Part shown: in pieces, positions 48,243 through 57,330 of the stretch
How the letters are laid out: the number at the start of each line of letters is the position of its first letter
Numbering within the stretch: position 1 is the stretch's first letter
NCBI RefSeq assembly: GCF_014268585.2
Contig: NZ_CP077092.1
Coordinates: forward strand, 2,542,001 to 2,606,000
Reading direction: 5' to 3'
DNA from: Pseudomonas iranensis
GTDB lineage: Bacteria; Pseudomonadota; Gammaproteobacteria; Pseudomonadales; Pseudomonadaceae
DNA: 64,000 nucleotides
Translations under genes and position numbers: made by a program
Notes under the pieces: generated by a model
Told to the model about the DNA's origin: nothing
Databases searched by the model: none
What the model saw: only the letters and a program-made list of their open reading frames with translations

Positions 48243-48980
48243 TCAGTAAGGGCTCGCCGTCGGGCGGACGATCAGTTCGCTGACGTCGACATCCGCCGGT
48301 TGTTCAACGGCGTAGGCAATCGCGCGGGCGATGGCTTCGGCGGGGATGGCGATCTTGCGGAATGACTTCATCTCTTCGCGGCCGCCTTCATCGGAAATGC
48401 TCTCGGCCAGTTCCGATTCGGTCACGCCCGGTGCGATGACGGTGACGCGGATATCGCCGCCCACCTCCTGACGCAAGCCTTCGGAAATCGCCCGTACGGC
48501 GTATTTGGTCGCGCAGTACACCGCCGCAGTAGGGCTGACTGCGTAGGCGCCGATTGAGGCGATGTTGATGATCTGCCCGGCGCGCTGGCGCTGCATCAAC
48601 GGCAGACTGGCGGCGATGCCGTGGAGTACGCCACGGATGTTGACGTCGATCATGCGGTTCCACTCATCGACCTTCAGCGCGTCCAGCCGCGACAACGGCA
48701 TGACCCCGGCGTTATTGACCAGCACATCGACGCGGCCGTAATGCTCCACGGCAAAATCGACGAAGCGCTGCACATCCTGCTGATCGGTGACGTCCAGTGC
48801 GCGGAACTGCGCGTGGCCACCGGCGCCGTTGATCTCTTCGGCAATCACGGCCAGACGCTCGGTGCGCCGTGCGCCCAACACCACTTTGGCGCCACGTTCG
48901 GCGAGCAGGCGTGCGGTGGCTTCGCCGATGCCGCTGCTGGCGCCGGTAATCACGATCACTTTGTCTTGAATGTTCAGCAT
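48243..48980 (-). CDS. Short-chain dehydrogenase/reductase
   Basis: A 245-residue classical SDR. The cofactor loop is TGASSGIG near residues 13-20, NNAG near 89, and the catalytic Ser-Tyr-Lys lies in IASIGAYAVSPTAAVYCATK near 141-160 (YxxxK intact: YCATK). Arg in the GARRTER segment suggests NADP preference. The substrate is unknown. It points away from the AraC gene at 49108, which lies just upstream in the same direction, so that regulator may control it. Confidence 0.92.
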   Translation of the reverse strand: MLNIQDKVIVITGASSGIGEATARLLAERGAKVVLGARRTERLAVIAEEINGAGGHAQFRALDVTDQQDVQRFVDFAVEHYGRVDVLVNNAGVMPLSRLDALKVDEWNRMIDVNIRGVLHGIAASLPLMQRQRAGQIINIASIGAYAVSPTAAVYCATKYAVRAISEGLRQEVGGDIRVTVIAPGVTESELAESISDEGGREEMKSFRKIAIPAEAIARAIAYAVEQPADVDVSELIVRPTASPY

Positions 48981-49107
48981 GATGTCGTCCTCTTCTATGT
49001 GCCCGTGAGTGGGCTTGGAAGAAGATTAAGTGCGGCGGCTCATGGGCTATTAATCGATTCCTCCACGGGATTTGCCCAATTCTGCTGCGTCGCTTTTCGA
49101 ACGATCT

Positions 49108-50064
49108 TCAGGCCCCGCGTGGCGCGTCGCGATAGGCGCTCGGGGTGACGCCGATTTCGCGGCGGAATACCTGGGAAAAGTGGCTGGGGCTGGAGTAGCC
49201 AACCTCCAGGCCAATGTCGATCACGCTGCGTGCGGTCTCCAGCAACAGATGACGCGCGCGGCTCATGCGCAGGCGGATGAAGTATTGCGAGGGCGACAAA
49301 CCGGTGGCTCGCTTGAAGGTGCGGCTGAAGTGGTAGTCGCTCAGCCCGGCGATGGCGGCCAGATGACTGAGGCTGAAATCCTCCGCCAGATTCGCATTCA
49401 TGGCTTCAAGCACCCGGTGCAGTTTGTAGGCGGGCAGGGCGTTGTCGCGGCGCGGGTTGCTGTCGGGGTCGAGGTAATGACGCAGCAGATGGATCGCCAA
49501 CGCCTGAGCCAGGCTGTGCACCAGCAGTGCGCTGGGCTGGCGCTGTTGTGTGAGTTCGATGCGCAGTTGCTCAAGGATGAAGCTGACCTGCTCGTCACGC
49601 GCACCGGACACATCGACAAACGTCACTGCACCGGCCTGTTCGCCGAACGCTTCGCGCGCCGCTTGTTCGATCAGGCCCAGGCCGAGGTAGAGGTGCATGA
49701 CTTCGAAGACCTCGCAACCTTCGGTTTGCCAGCGCATTTCATAAGGTTCGCGGGTGTTGGTCAGGAAGAAGTCGCCCGCCGTGACCTGGCTCGCCTGCCA
49801 TTCTCCACCCAACGAACGTTCCTCGACCCGGGCAGTGCCGGCCAGTACCAGCACCAGCAGCGGTTCGGCCACGCATGGCACGCGGATCGGCTCAAGCAGG
49901 GTTTGATGGCGGAACAGCTGCACCACTGCATCCTTGATCTGCGGCCGCGGCGTGGTCGTTTCCGCAACACCGGGCAGATGCTCCGGCATGGCTTCGGCAG
50001 CGATGCGCGCGGGCTGGCTGATTGTCGGCGTAGCAGGGCTGGCAGGGGGCACAGAACGCTCCAT
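49108..50064 (-). CDS. AraC-family regulator (cupin type)
   Basis: About 318 residues. An N-terminal cupin-like sensor (AraC ligand domain, about residues 40-190) is followed by a C-terminal double HTH domain (about 220-318). The latter has the second-HTH signature SVIDIGLEVGYSSPSHFSQVFRR. The start is uncertain: ATG 50064 is used; a TTG 21 codons upstream is possible. It lies between two SDR genes, one downstream of it and one divergent (50248), and may control either. Confidence 0.9.
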   Translation of the reverse strand: MERSVPPASPATPTISQPARIAAEAMPEHLPGVAETTTPRPQIKDAVVQLFRHQTLLEPIRVPCVAEPLLVLVLAGTARVEERSLGGEWQASQVTAGDFFLTNTREPYEMRWQTEGCEVFEVMHLYLGLGLIEQAAREAFGEQAGAVTFVDVSGARDEQVSFILEQLRIELTQQRQPSALLVHSLAQALAIHLLRHYLDPDSNPRRDNALPAYKLHRVLEAMNANLAEDFSLSHLAAIAGLSDYHFSRTFKRATGLSPSQYFIRLRMSRARHLLLETARSVIDIGLEVGYSSPSHFSQVFRREIGVTPSAYRDAPRGA

Positions 50065-50247
50065 CAAAAGCTTTGGCTGCGAATGATTTTGCAGGTTAGG
50101 GCGGGCGAATGAGAAATTCCAGCGCAAAACTCCGACAGTCCCGGCAATCGCCCGAAAGCCCGGTGGGGGACAGTGCGCGACAGTGAAGCCGTGTTTACGA
50201 GCGCGCCATCAGGCGCAACACCGATTCGCTATCGAGGAGTTAAAACC

Positions 50248-51012
50248 ATGACTGATTTCAACCACACCCTGCCCCAAGAAGTCGCCGGTAAAGTTGCACT
50301 GGTCACTGGCGCGGCCAGTGGCATCGGCAAGGCGATTGCGCTGATGCTGCACGCTCGCGGCGCCAAGGTGATTGCCGAAGACCTCAACCCGGCTGTCGAA
50401 GAACTGGCTCGTCCCGATCTGGTGCCGCTGGTGGCGGACATCATCGAGGACGGCGCCGCCGAACGTGCAGTAGGCCTTGCCGTCGAGCAGTTCGGGCGCC
50501 TGGATATTCTGGTCAACAACGCCGGGATCATTATCAACAAAGCAGTGATCGACATGAGCCGCGACGACTGGGAAAAGATCCAGGCAGTGAATGCCACGGC
50601 CGCCTTCCTGCACTGCCGCGAAGCGGTCAAGGCGATGATCCCGAACAAGTCCGGTGCGATCGTCAATATCGCTTCCTATGCGTCGTACTTTGCCTTTCCG
50701 ACCATTGCCGCCTACACCGCTTCCAAAGGTGCGCTGGCACAATTGACCCGCACGCTGGCCCTGGAAGTCATCGAGCACGGCATTCGCGTCAATGCCATCG
50801 GCGTCGGCGATGTGGTGACCAATATTCTCAACGATGTGGTCGAGGACGGCCCGGGCTTCCTCGCGCAGCACGGCGAAGCAGCACCGATCGGTCGGGCGGC
50901 GCAGCCGGAAGAAATCGCCGAAATCGTCACCTTCCTCGCCTCCGACCGCGCCAGTTTCATGGTCGGCTCGGTGGTCATGGCCGATGGCGGCATGACGGTA
51001 ACGGCGGGTTGA
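50248..51012 (+). CDS. Short-chain dehydrogenase/reductase
   Basis: A 254-residue classical SDR. The cofactor loop is TGAASGIG near residues 22-29, NNAG near 99, and IASYASYFAFPTIAAYTASK near 147-166 gives Ser, Tyr and Lys (YTASK). The usual acidic residue after the second strand (AEDLNP) suggests NAD use. It belongs to the large glucose 1-dehydrogenase/3-oxoacyl-ACP reductase-like group; the substrate is unknown. GAGGAG lies 8 bases before the ATG. It is divergent from the AraC gene. Confidence 0.92.
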   Translation: MTDFNHTLPQEVAGKVALVTGAASGIGKAIALMLHARGAKVIAEDLNPAVEELARPDLVPLVADIIEDGAAERAVGLAVEQFGRLDILVNNAGIIINKAVIDMSRDDWEKIQAVNATAAFLHCREAVKAMIPNKSGAIVNIASYASYFAFPTIAAYTASKGALAQLTRTLALEVIEHGIRVNAIGVGDVVTNILNDVVEDGPGFLAQHGEAAPIGRAAQPEEIAEIVTFLASDRASFMVGSVVMADGGMTVTAG

Positions 51013-51186
51013 TCGTGGCGTGAGAAGCCATGGGCGCGTGTGATAACGCGCCCATGGCTTTGCCAGTAAGACGAGCACGCAGAATCAGGCAAATCTGCAG
51101 CATCTTTGATCTAGTCGCCGCTGGATAAAACTGGCTAATCTTCCTCCGCAGTTGACCCACCTTCGTCTGCTTTCGAGGCCCTTTGC

Positions 51187-52104
51187 ATGGATAACCACGA
51201 CGCTTCCATTCTCCACGACACGGCGGTGTATCGCGCCGAACTGGTGCGCTTGCTGACTCAACGCTTCGACGCGCCAGGCACCTACGAAACCGCGATTGCG
51301 CCGCTGCACGTGATCCGTCTCGATGGCCCGTCCGAGCTGATTCACGTTGTGCACCGGCCGGCGCTGTGCCTGATCGTGCAGGGGCGCAAGGAAGTCGGGC
51401 TGGGCGACGAACGTTTCCTCTACGACCCGCTGAATTATCTGGTGGTGTCGGTGACATTGCCGGTGTCGGGACGGGTGATCGAAGCCTCGCCCGAGGCGCC
51501 GTATTTTTGCGTACGGCTGGATTTCGATCCGGCGCAACTGACGCAACTGATAGCCGAATCGCCGCTGACCGGCATGCCACAGGACGCCGGTCGCGGCATG
51601 TTTCTCGACAAGATCGACGTGACATTGCTCGATACCATGCTGCGTCTGGTGCGCCTGCTGGATAATCCACGCGACATCGGCATGCTCGCGCCGATGGCGT
51701 TGCGCGAGCTGTATTACCGCCTGCTGCGCGGCCAGCACGGGCATCTGCTGTATGAAATCGCCGTCAGCGATTCGCAGACCCACCGGGTCACGCGCGCTAT
51801 CGACTGGCTGAACAAGAATTTCACCGAGCCGCTGCGTATCGACGCGCTGGCGCAGGTGGCCAACCTGAGCAACTCGGCGCTGCATCACCGCTTCAAAGCC
51901 GTCACCGCCATGAGCCCGCTGCAATATCAAAAACAGCTGCGCCTGCAAGAGGCGCGGCGGCTGATCATCAATGAAGGGCTGGACGTGTCCAGCGCCTGCT
52001 ACCGCGTCGGCTACGAAAGCGCTTCGCAGTTCAGCCGCGAATACAACCGCCAGTTCGGCTGCCCGCCGTCCAAGGAACTCAGCCGCCTGCGTCAGACCGG
52101 TTGA
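51187..52104 (+). CDS. AraC-family regulator (AraC_N type)
   Basis: A 305-residue regulator. The N-terminal AraC_N sensor domain (residues about 25-180, with HVVHRPALCLIVQGRKEVGLG near 55-75) is of the type also found in YqhC, which senses aldehydes. The C-terminal HTH pair (about 205-300) has VSSACYRVGYESASQFSREYNRQFG. The target may be an SDR or alcohol dehydrogenase nearby. It is convergent with the LysR gene, whose stop codon is one base away. Confidence 0.92.
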   Translation: MDNHDASILHDTAVYRAELVRLLTQRFDAPGTYETAIAPLHVIRLDGPSELIHVVHRPALCLIVQGRKEVGLGDERFLYDPLNYLVVSVTLPVSGRVIEASPEAPYFCVRLDFDPAQLTQLIAESPLTGMPQDAGRGMFLDKIDVTLLDTMLRLVRLLDNPRDIGMLAPMALRELYYRLLRGQHGHLLYEIAVSDSQTHRVTRAIDWLNKNFTEPLRIDALAQVANLSNSALHHRFKAVTAMSPLQYQKQLRLQEARRLIINEGLDVSSACYRVGYESASQFSREYNRQFGCPPSKELSRLRQTG

Positions 52105-53034
52105 TTACCGCGCGGGTCCTGCCCATTGCTCACGAAACCCCAGCAGAAAATCCACAAACGCCCGCACCCGTTGCGGCACATAGCGGCCATGCGGGTAGAG
52201 CAGGGTGTAGGGGCGCGAACGTCCGGTATACGGTTGCAGCACTTCAATCAGGCGGCCATCGGCGAGTTCCTGCTCGACGATGAAACGGTAAGTCTGAAAC
52301 AGCCCGGCGCCGTGTTTGGCCAGTGTCACACCGCCGAGTACATCGTCGGAACAGGAATAGCCACCGTCGGAAATCACTTCCAGGTCCCGGCCGTTTTCCT
52401 GAAACAGCCAGGAAATCCGCCGCCCGCTGCTGGGCAATTCGAACTGGATGCACTCATGCGCGATGAGATCGTCCAGCGTCTGCGGCGTGCCGGCTCTATG
52501 CAGATATTCGGGGGCGGCGACCACCACCAGGGCGGCGTCTTCCAGCAGGCGCGCGATCAGGGTCGAGTCCGGTTGTGCGCGCACGCGTATCGCCAGGTCG
52601 TAGCCCTCTTCAACGAAGTCGATATTGCGATTGCCCAAGTGCACGTCGACCGTGACCTCGGGGTACAACGCGCGAAATTTCGGCAGCAGCGGCAGGATGC
52701 GGTGATGCCCGTAGGTGGTCGGCAGGCTGATGCGCAGTCGACCCGATGGCGAAGTCTGCGCGCCCATGACTTCCTGCTGCGCTTCGACCAGTTGCGTCAG
52801 CGCCTGGCTGCATTGTTCGAAGAAGCTGCGGCCGGCGTCGGTGAGACGGATGCTGCGCGTGGTGCGCGCGAACAGTCGCGAACCCAGGCGTTGCTCCAGA
52901 CGCAGAATCGATCGGCTCACTGCGGCCGGCGTGACCCCGGCCAGTTGCGCGGCGGCGGTGAAGCTGCCGGCTTCGGCGGCCAGGCAGAACAGTTCGATAC
53001 TGCCTAACTGCAAATCTTCAAAATGGCGTTTCAT
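52105..53034 (-). CDS. LysR-type transcriptional regulator
   Basis: A 309-residue LysR regulator of the DmlR/PA14-like group. The HTH is AAEAGSFTAAAQLAGVTPAAVSRSI near residues 20-44, with the linker helix after it and an effector domain with VDVHLGNRNIDFVEEGYDLAIR in the middle. I chose ATG 53034 (KRHFEDLQLGS) because the longer frame is a shadow of the next gene. That SDR gene lies upstream in the same direction, not divergent, so the usual LysR layout does not hold. Confidence 0.92.
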   Translation of the reverse strand: MKRHFEDLQLGSIELFCLAAEAGSFTAAAQLAGVTPAAVSRSILRLEQRLGSRLFARTTRSIRLTDAGRSFFEQCSQALTQLVEAQQEVMGAQTSPSGRLRISLPTTYGHHRILPLLPKFRALYPEVTVDVHLGNRNIDFVEEGYDLAIRVRAQPDSTLIARLLEDAALVVVAAPEYLHRAGTPQTLDDLIAHECIQFELPSSGRRISWLFQENGRDLEVISDGGYSCSDDVLGGVTLAKHGAGLFQTYRFIVEQELADGRLIEVLQPYTGRSRPYTLLYPHGRYVPQRVRAFVDFLLGFREQWAGPAR

Positions 53035-53128
53035 TGTGGCTCGCACCGAGGATCGACGGACGTTCATCCTCTGTGTACCACAACCAACGACGCCGCCGGT
53101 ATCCACCGGCGGCGTTGCAGGGTTTCGA

Positions 53129-53839
53129 TCAATGGCCGGCGCTCTGGCCACCGTCGACATGCAGGATCTCGCCAGTGACGAAATTTGCCCCGTCGAGGTA
53201 GAGGATCGCTTGCACGATGTCGTCGATTTCCCCCATGTGGCCGACCGGGTGCAGGCTGCCCAATGCCTGATGGGTTTCCTCGGCGTGCATCGGCGTCTTG
53301 ATGATGCCCGGCGACACGGCGTTGACCCGGATGCCGCGCTTGGCGTACTCGATCGCCAGGGATTTGGTCGCGGCGTTGATGCCACCCTTGGTCAGCGACG
53401 CCAAAACCGAAGGGACGCCGTCGATTGCATGATCGACCAGGCTGGTGGTCACGCTGACGACGTGGCCGCTGCCGTGTTTTTCCATCTCGGCGATGGCCAG
53501 TTGCGAGATGTAGAAAAAGCCGCTCATGTTGGTCGCCACGACCTGGGCATAGTCCGCCTGGCTGTAAGCGGTGAACGGCTTGGCCAGAAAGATCCCGGCA
53601 TTGTTGACCAGCGTATCGACGCGACCGAAGCGGGCAACAGCGGCGCGAATCACGCGCTCGGCGGTTTGCGGATCGGCAATGTCACCGGCGACGGTCAGAA
53701 CATCCGGGTCGCTCGACTCTTTGATCGAGCGCGAGGTAGCGACCACTTGATGGCCAAGGGCGCGAAAGCCTTCGACCAGACCTGCACCAATGCCTTGCGA
53801 AGCGCCGGTGATGACAACTACTTTTTTCGATGTGCTCAT
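53129..53839 (-). CDS. SDR-fold protein lacking the catalytic tyrosine
   Basis: A 236-residue SDR. The cofactor loop is TGASQGIG near residues 12-19, NNAG near 84, and the Lys lies in ASLTKGGINAATK. The tyrosine of the YxxxK motif is replaced: the four residues before the Lys read ASLT, so the position of Tyr holds Ala. The Ser is kept in SVTTS. It keeps the C-terminal VDGGQSAGH. A role in reduction cannot be assumed; some SDRs without Tyr are regulatory or use another residue. The start is MSTSKKVVV. Confidence 0.88.
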   Translation of the reverse strand: MSTSKKVVVITGASQGIGAGLVEGFRALGHQVVATSRSIKESSDPDVLTVAGDIADPQTAERVIRAAVARFGRVDTLVNNAGIFLAKPFTAYSQADYAQVVATNMSGFFYISQLAIAEMEKHGSGHVVSVTTSLVDHAIDGVPSVLASLTKGGINAATKSLAIEYAKRGIRVNAVSPGIIKTPMHAEETHQALGSLHPVGHMGEIDDIVQAILYLDGANFVTGEILHVDGGQSAGH

Positions 53840-53980
53840 GATGATTTCCTCTGTCGCTGGCCCGTCAGGATGGCGGGTGGCTGTTGGAGAGGACTTTAGG
53901 AAGTTGCGAGGAGTTGATAAATGGGGGCTGAGGTACATCATTTGTACTGTGGTGTATTTAATCAGAGCGGGCCTCGAATG

Positions 53981-54736
53981 ATTGTCCCGTTTGAGTGGAC
54001 GGTGAAACGCTTTTCAGCCGATTTATCCCTTTGCTGTGCGTCAGTAATCTGTACCCAACTTGAACGCAACAACAAAACTCCAAACTTGAAAAGGGACGCA
54101 CACCATGACCACTCCAACCTACAACCGCCTGAACAAAGACGACGCTATCGTGCTGCTGGTTGACCACCAGACCGGTCTGATCTCGCTGGTGCAGGACTTC
54201 TCGCCGAACGAGTTCAAGAATAACGTGCTGGCGCTGGCGGATCTGGCCAAGTTCTTCGACCTGCCAACCATCCTCACCACCAGCTTCGAACAAGGCCCGA
54301 ACGGCCCGCTGGTACCGGAGTTGAAAGAAATGTTCCCGGACGCGCCATACATCGCTCGCCCAGGTCAGATCAACGCCTGGGACAACGAAGACTTCGTCAA
54401 GGCGATCAAGGCCACCGGGCGCAAGCAGATCATAATTGCCGGTGTGGTAACGGATGTGTGTGTAGCGTTCCCGACGCTGTCGGCGCTGGCAGAAGGGTTT
54501 GATGTGTTTGTGGTCACCGATGCCTCCGGCACCTTCAACACCACCGTGCAGCAAGCCGCATGGAGCCGCATGACTCAAGCCGGCGCGCAGATGATGAACT
54601 GGTTCTCGGTGGCCTGTGAGCTGCACCGCGACTGGCGCAACGACATTGAAGGTCTGGGTAACCTGCTGTCGCAGCGCATTCCCAACTACCGCAACCTGAT
54701 GAACAGCTACTCGGCGCTGACGCAGCAGAAGTAAGT
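53981..54736. repeat. Direct repeat, copy 2 (ycaC-like gene plus upstream region)
   Basis: Matches 45422-46176, as described there. The copies flank an 8.56 kb segment with the cupin regulator, B3/4 gene, three SDRs, two AraC genes and a LysR gene. Confidence 0.95.
54105..54734 (+). CDS. YcaC-like isochorismatase-family hydrolase, copy 2
   Basis: A 209-residue protein identical to the product of 45545-46174, with Cys119 and Asp20 as likely active-site residues. The gene differs from copy 1 by about 33 bases, all silent by my count, and mostly in the last two thirds. The upstream region is also conserved, so both may be transcribed in the same way. A clear hairpin terminator follows. The gene is divergent from the SDR-fold gene upstream. 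Confidence 0.93.
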   Translation: MTTPTYNRLNKDDAIVLLVDHQTGLISLVQDFSPNEFKNNVLALADLAKFFDLPTILTTSFEQGPNGPLVPELKEMFPDAPYIARPGQINAWDNEDFVKAIKATGRKQIIIAGVVTDVCVAFPTLSALAEGFDVFVVTDASGTFNTTVQQAAWSRMTQAGAQMMNWFSVACELHRDWRNDIEGLGNLLSQRIPNYRNLMNSYSALTQQK

Positions 54737-54748
54737 TCACCGCCCACG

Positions 54749-54779
54749 AAAAAGCCTGCTTTCAACAGCAGGCTTTTTG
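54749..54779 (+). terminator. Terminator after ycaC copy 2
   Basis: AAAAAGCCTGCT TTCAA CAGCAGGCTTTTT, with a stem of about 11 bases and a run of five T. It lies 15 bases after the stop. Confidence 0.9.
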
Positions 54780-54824
54780 TTTCCTACGGCTGCGGCCATT
54801 TGGTTGTTGTGTAGCTTGCCACAC

Positions 54825-54909
54825 CGCTTTCGCGAGCAGGCTCGCTCCCACAGTTGACTGTGTTTGCTCAGGAGAATGCAATTTCCTGTGGGAGCGAGCC
54901 TGCTCGCGA
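54825..54909. repeat. REP doublet
   Basis: TTTCGCGAGCAGGCTCGCTC and its complement. It lies between ycaC copy 2 and trmK. Confidence 0.85.
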
Positions 54910-54923
54910 ATAAGGCGGCACAG

Positions 54924-55622
54924 TCACCCGAGCAATTCACTGATCCACTGCATCTCTTGCTTCAGCGCAAGAATTTTGTCCTCCGGCAACGTCTGTTGCG
55001 CTCGCGTAAACTGCCCCAATGTCTTCTGCCGCTGCTTCAGCCTGCGTTGCCATTTGTGCAGAAATGCCGGGCAGCGTGCCTGCAGATGCAGCGGTCCGAA
55101 AAACAGTTCCCTGGCATCGTAAGTCACCGGATCAGAGGCCCGCTCGGCAACGATAATTTCGTAGTCGAAGCGGTTCTCATGCAGCACCTCTTCACAGACG
55201 ATGCGGTAGCCGTTATCCATCAACCACTGGCGCAGCGCTTGCTCGCCGCCGTTGGGTTGCAGGATCAGCCGTTCGTGGCCATTGAGGTGAGCTTTGCCGT
55301 TCTGGAAAATATCGCGAATAGTTTCGCCGCCCATGCCGCACAGGGTGATGGCGCTGATGCCGTCGTCAGGCCTGATCGCCGCCAGACCATCGGCCAGACG
55401 CACGCTGATCTGCCCCTGCAGATCGTTGTCATTGACGGTGCGTTGCGCCGCGTGAAATGGCGTGCGCGCGACCTCGCCAGCCACCGCCGCTGTAATCAGG
55501 CCTCGGCGCATCAGGGCAACCGGCAAATAGGCGTGATCCGAGCCGATATCCGCCAGCCGCGCGCCGACCGGCACGTGGGCAGCGACGCGCTCCAGGCGCA
55601 TGGACAATGTCTGTTGGTTCAA
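54924..55622 (-). CDS. trmK: tRNA (adenine(22)-N1)-methyltransferase-like protein TrmK
   Basis: A 232-residue SAM-dependent methyltransferase of the TrmK family. Motif I is LADIGSDHAYLP near residues 23-34, and the CGMGGE segment near 95-100 and LQPNGGE near 121-127 are signatures of the family. The C-terminus is a helical coil (HKWQRRLKQRQKTLGQFTRA). TrmK of Bacillus methylates A22 of tRNA; in Gram-negative members the target is less certain. The start is TTG 55622 with a GGGGTC site; ATG 55601 is an alternative without a ribosome site. Confidence 0.88.
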   Translation of the reverse strand: MNQQTLSMRLERVAAHVPVGARLADIGSDHAYLPVALMRRGLITAAVAGEVARTPFHAAQRTVNDNDLQGQISVRLADGLAAIRPDDGISAITLCGMGGETIRDIFQNGKAHLNGHERLILQPNGGEQALRQWLMDNGYRIVCEEVLHENRFDYEIIVAERASDPVTYDARELFFGPLHLQARCPAFLHKWQRRLKQRQKTLGQFTRAQQTLPEDKILALKQEMQWISELLG

Positions 55623-55749
55623 TGGCGACCCCGTTCACCCAGCGGTGGAAAAAGGGGTGCGACTCTGGCGAGCAACGCTGACGCTGTCAATTAAGGGATG
55701 GAATTACTCGAACCATCGGCAGCACGGCGCTGCCGATGGACGCTTGCGC

Positions 55750-56799
55750 TTAGCCGGCGAGCGTTGCGTTGTCGATGACGAAGCGGTATTTCACGTCGCC
55801 CTTGAGCATGCGCTCGTAGGACTCGTTGATCTGGTCGGCGCGGATCAACTCGATGTCGGAAACGATGCCGTGCTCGGCGCAGAAATCCAGCATTTCCTGA
55901 GTCTCGGGAATGCCGCCGATCATTGAACCGGCGATGGTGCGCCGCTTGGTGATCAGGTTGAATACGTTCGGCGACGGATGCGGCGATGCGGGCGCTCCGA
56001 CAAGGGTCAACGCGCCATCGCGCTTGAGCAGCACGAGGAACGCGTCGAGATCGTGCGGCGCTGCGACGGTATTGAGGATGAAGTCGAAGCTCTTGGTGTG
56101 TGCCGCCATTTCCTCGGCATTGCGTGACACCACCACTTCGTCCGCGCCCAGTGCCTTGGCCGCTTCACGCTTGGATTCGGAAGTGGTGAATGCGACGACA
56201 TGGGCGCCCATGGCGTGGGCCAGTTTGATGCCCATGTGACCCAAGCCACCGATGCCGACCACGCCGACTTTCTTGCCGGGGCCGGCGTTCCATTGGCGCA
56301 GCGGCGAATAAGTGGTGATGCCGGCGCAGAGCAGCGGCGCGACGGCGGCCAGTTGCGCCTCGGGATGACGGATGCGCAACACATAGCGCTCGTGCACGAC
56401 GATGTTTTGCGAATAGCCGCCGAGGGTCCAGCCCGGTGCGTCCGGGGTCGGGAAATTGTAGGTGCCGATCATGCCGTCGCAGTAATTTTCCAGACCGGAT
56501 TCGCAGTCATCGCAGTGCTGGCAGCTGTCGACGATGCAGCCGACACCGACCAGATCGCCGACCTTGTAGTTTTTGACGTGATCGCCGACCGCCGAGACGC
56601 GGCCGACGATTTCATGGCCGGGCACGCAGGGGAATTGCGTGCCAGCCCATTCGGCGCGCACCTGATGCAAGTCGGAATGGCAGATGCCGCAGAAGGCGAT
56701 ATCGATCTGCACGTCGTGCGCCGCCGGGGCGCGGCGGTTGATCTGCATGGGCTCAAGGGGTTTGTCGCCAGCGTGGGCGCCGTAGGCTTGTACGAGCAT
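55750..56799 (-). CDS. Zinc-dependent alcohol dehydrogenase (CAD/YahK-like)
   Basis: A 349-residue medium-chain dehydrogenase of the cinnamyl alcohol dehydrogenase group. The catalytic zinc ligands are in FCGICHSDLH near residues 37-46 and PGHEIVG near 60. The structural zinc is bound by the four Cys in CQHCDDCESGLENYC near 90-104. The cofactor loop GIGGLGHMG lies near 174-182. Related E. coli YahK reduces many aldehydes with NADPH. The longer frame upstream has no support; the ATG begins LVQAYGAHAG. Confidence 0.94.
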   Translation of the reverse strand: MLVQAYGAHAGDKPLEPMQINRRAPAAHDVQIDIAFCGICHSDLHQVRAEWAGTQFPCVPGHEIVGRVSAVGDHVKNYKVGDLVGVGCIVDSCQHCDDCESGLENYCDGMIGTYNFPTPDAPGWTLGGYSQNIVVHERYVLRIRHPEAQLAAVAPLLCAGITTYSPLRQWNAGPGKKVGVVGIGGLGHMGIKLAHAMGAHVVAFTTSESKREAAKALGADEVVVSRNAEEMAAHTKSFDFILNTVAAPHDLDAFLVLLKRDGALTLVGAPASPHPSPNVFNLITKRRTIAGSMIGGIPETQEMLDFCAEHGIVSDIELIRADQINESYERMLKGDVKYRFVIDNATLAG

Positions 56800-56941
56800 G
56801 TGAGCATCCTCCATGGGGTTGTCGGACGCCCATTGTTGCGCCTGGGTCGGAGCGCGAGGTAGTGCATTTCTGTGAAATGCTTGCCTGATTCTGCTGTTGA
56901 TTGCGCAACCGAAAGGCAGCCGTATGGCTGCCGTTTCAGGC

Positions 56942-57169
56942 TCAACGCGGATTGGGCTGGTCGTCCATCTCGGCGTTATCGGTTTCCTGACGTACCCGCT
57001 CCGGATCCAGACCGGTGTCGTCATCATCCAGCGGGATTTCGCCTTCGTTGTCGGGTAGCTCGTCGATGCCGCGTTCCTTCATCGGATCGACCTCGGTACG
57101 CCCCGGACTCAGCGGGTCGGGCGTGGTTGGGAGCGGATCGTCACCTTGCTTGCCTTGATCGTTATTCAT
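56942..57169 (-). CDS. Small acidic, disordered protein
   Basis: A 75-residue hydrophilic protein rich in Asp, Glu, Pro and Asn (LDDDDTGLDPERVRQETDNA), with no hydrophobic core. GAGGTGTGAG is a good ribosome site. It resembles in style the protein at 46319, though I cannot align them well. It is divergent from the DUF2945 gene, and both may belong to general stress response. I know no function. Confidence 0.7.
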   Translation of the reverse strand: MNNDQGKQGDDPLPTTPDPLSPGRTEVDPMKERGIDELPDNEGEIPLDDDDTGLDPERVRQETDNAEMDDQPNPR

Positions 57170-57330
57170 CTCACACCTCGTCATCGCCGTTTTCTATGGC
57201 TTGTGCAAGTTGGAGGTGCGGGCGATTTTCGCCGTTCGATTTTTTTGCCTGCCTTCGGTCGCCTCGCAAAAAAGCGGAATTTCTCCGACGCGCGCGGCTC
57301 CATAAATCAACAGCCAGAGGCGAGGACGCA

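Noticed and set aside
45482..54740. Antisense frames of about 260 codons open in both ycaC copies
   Set aside because: Kept in both because the sense protein is identical; the reverse translation shows no known domain, so I treat them as shadows.
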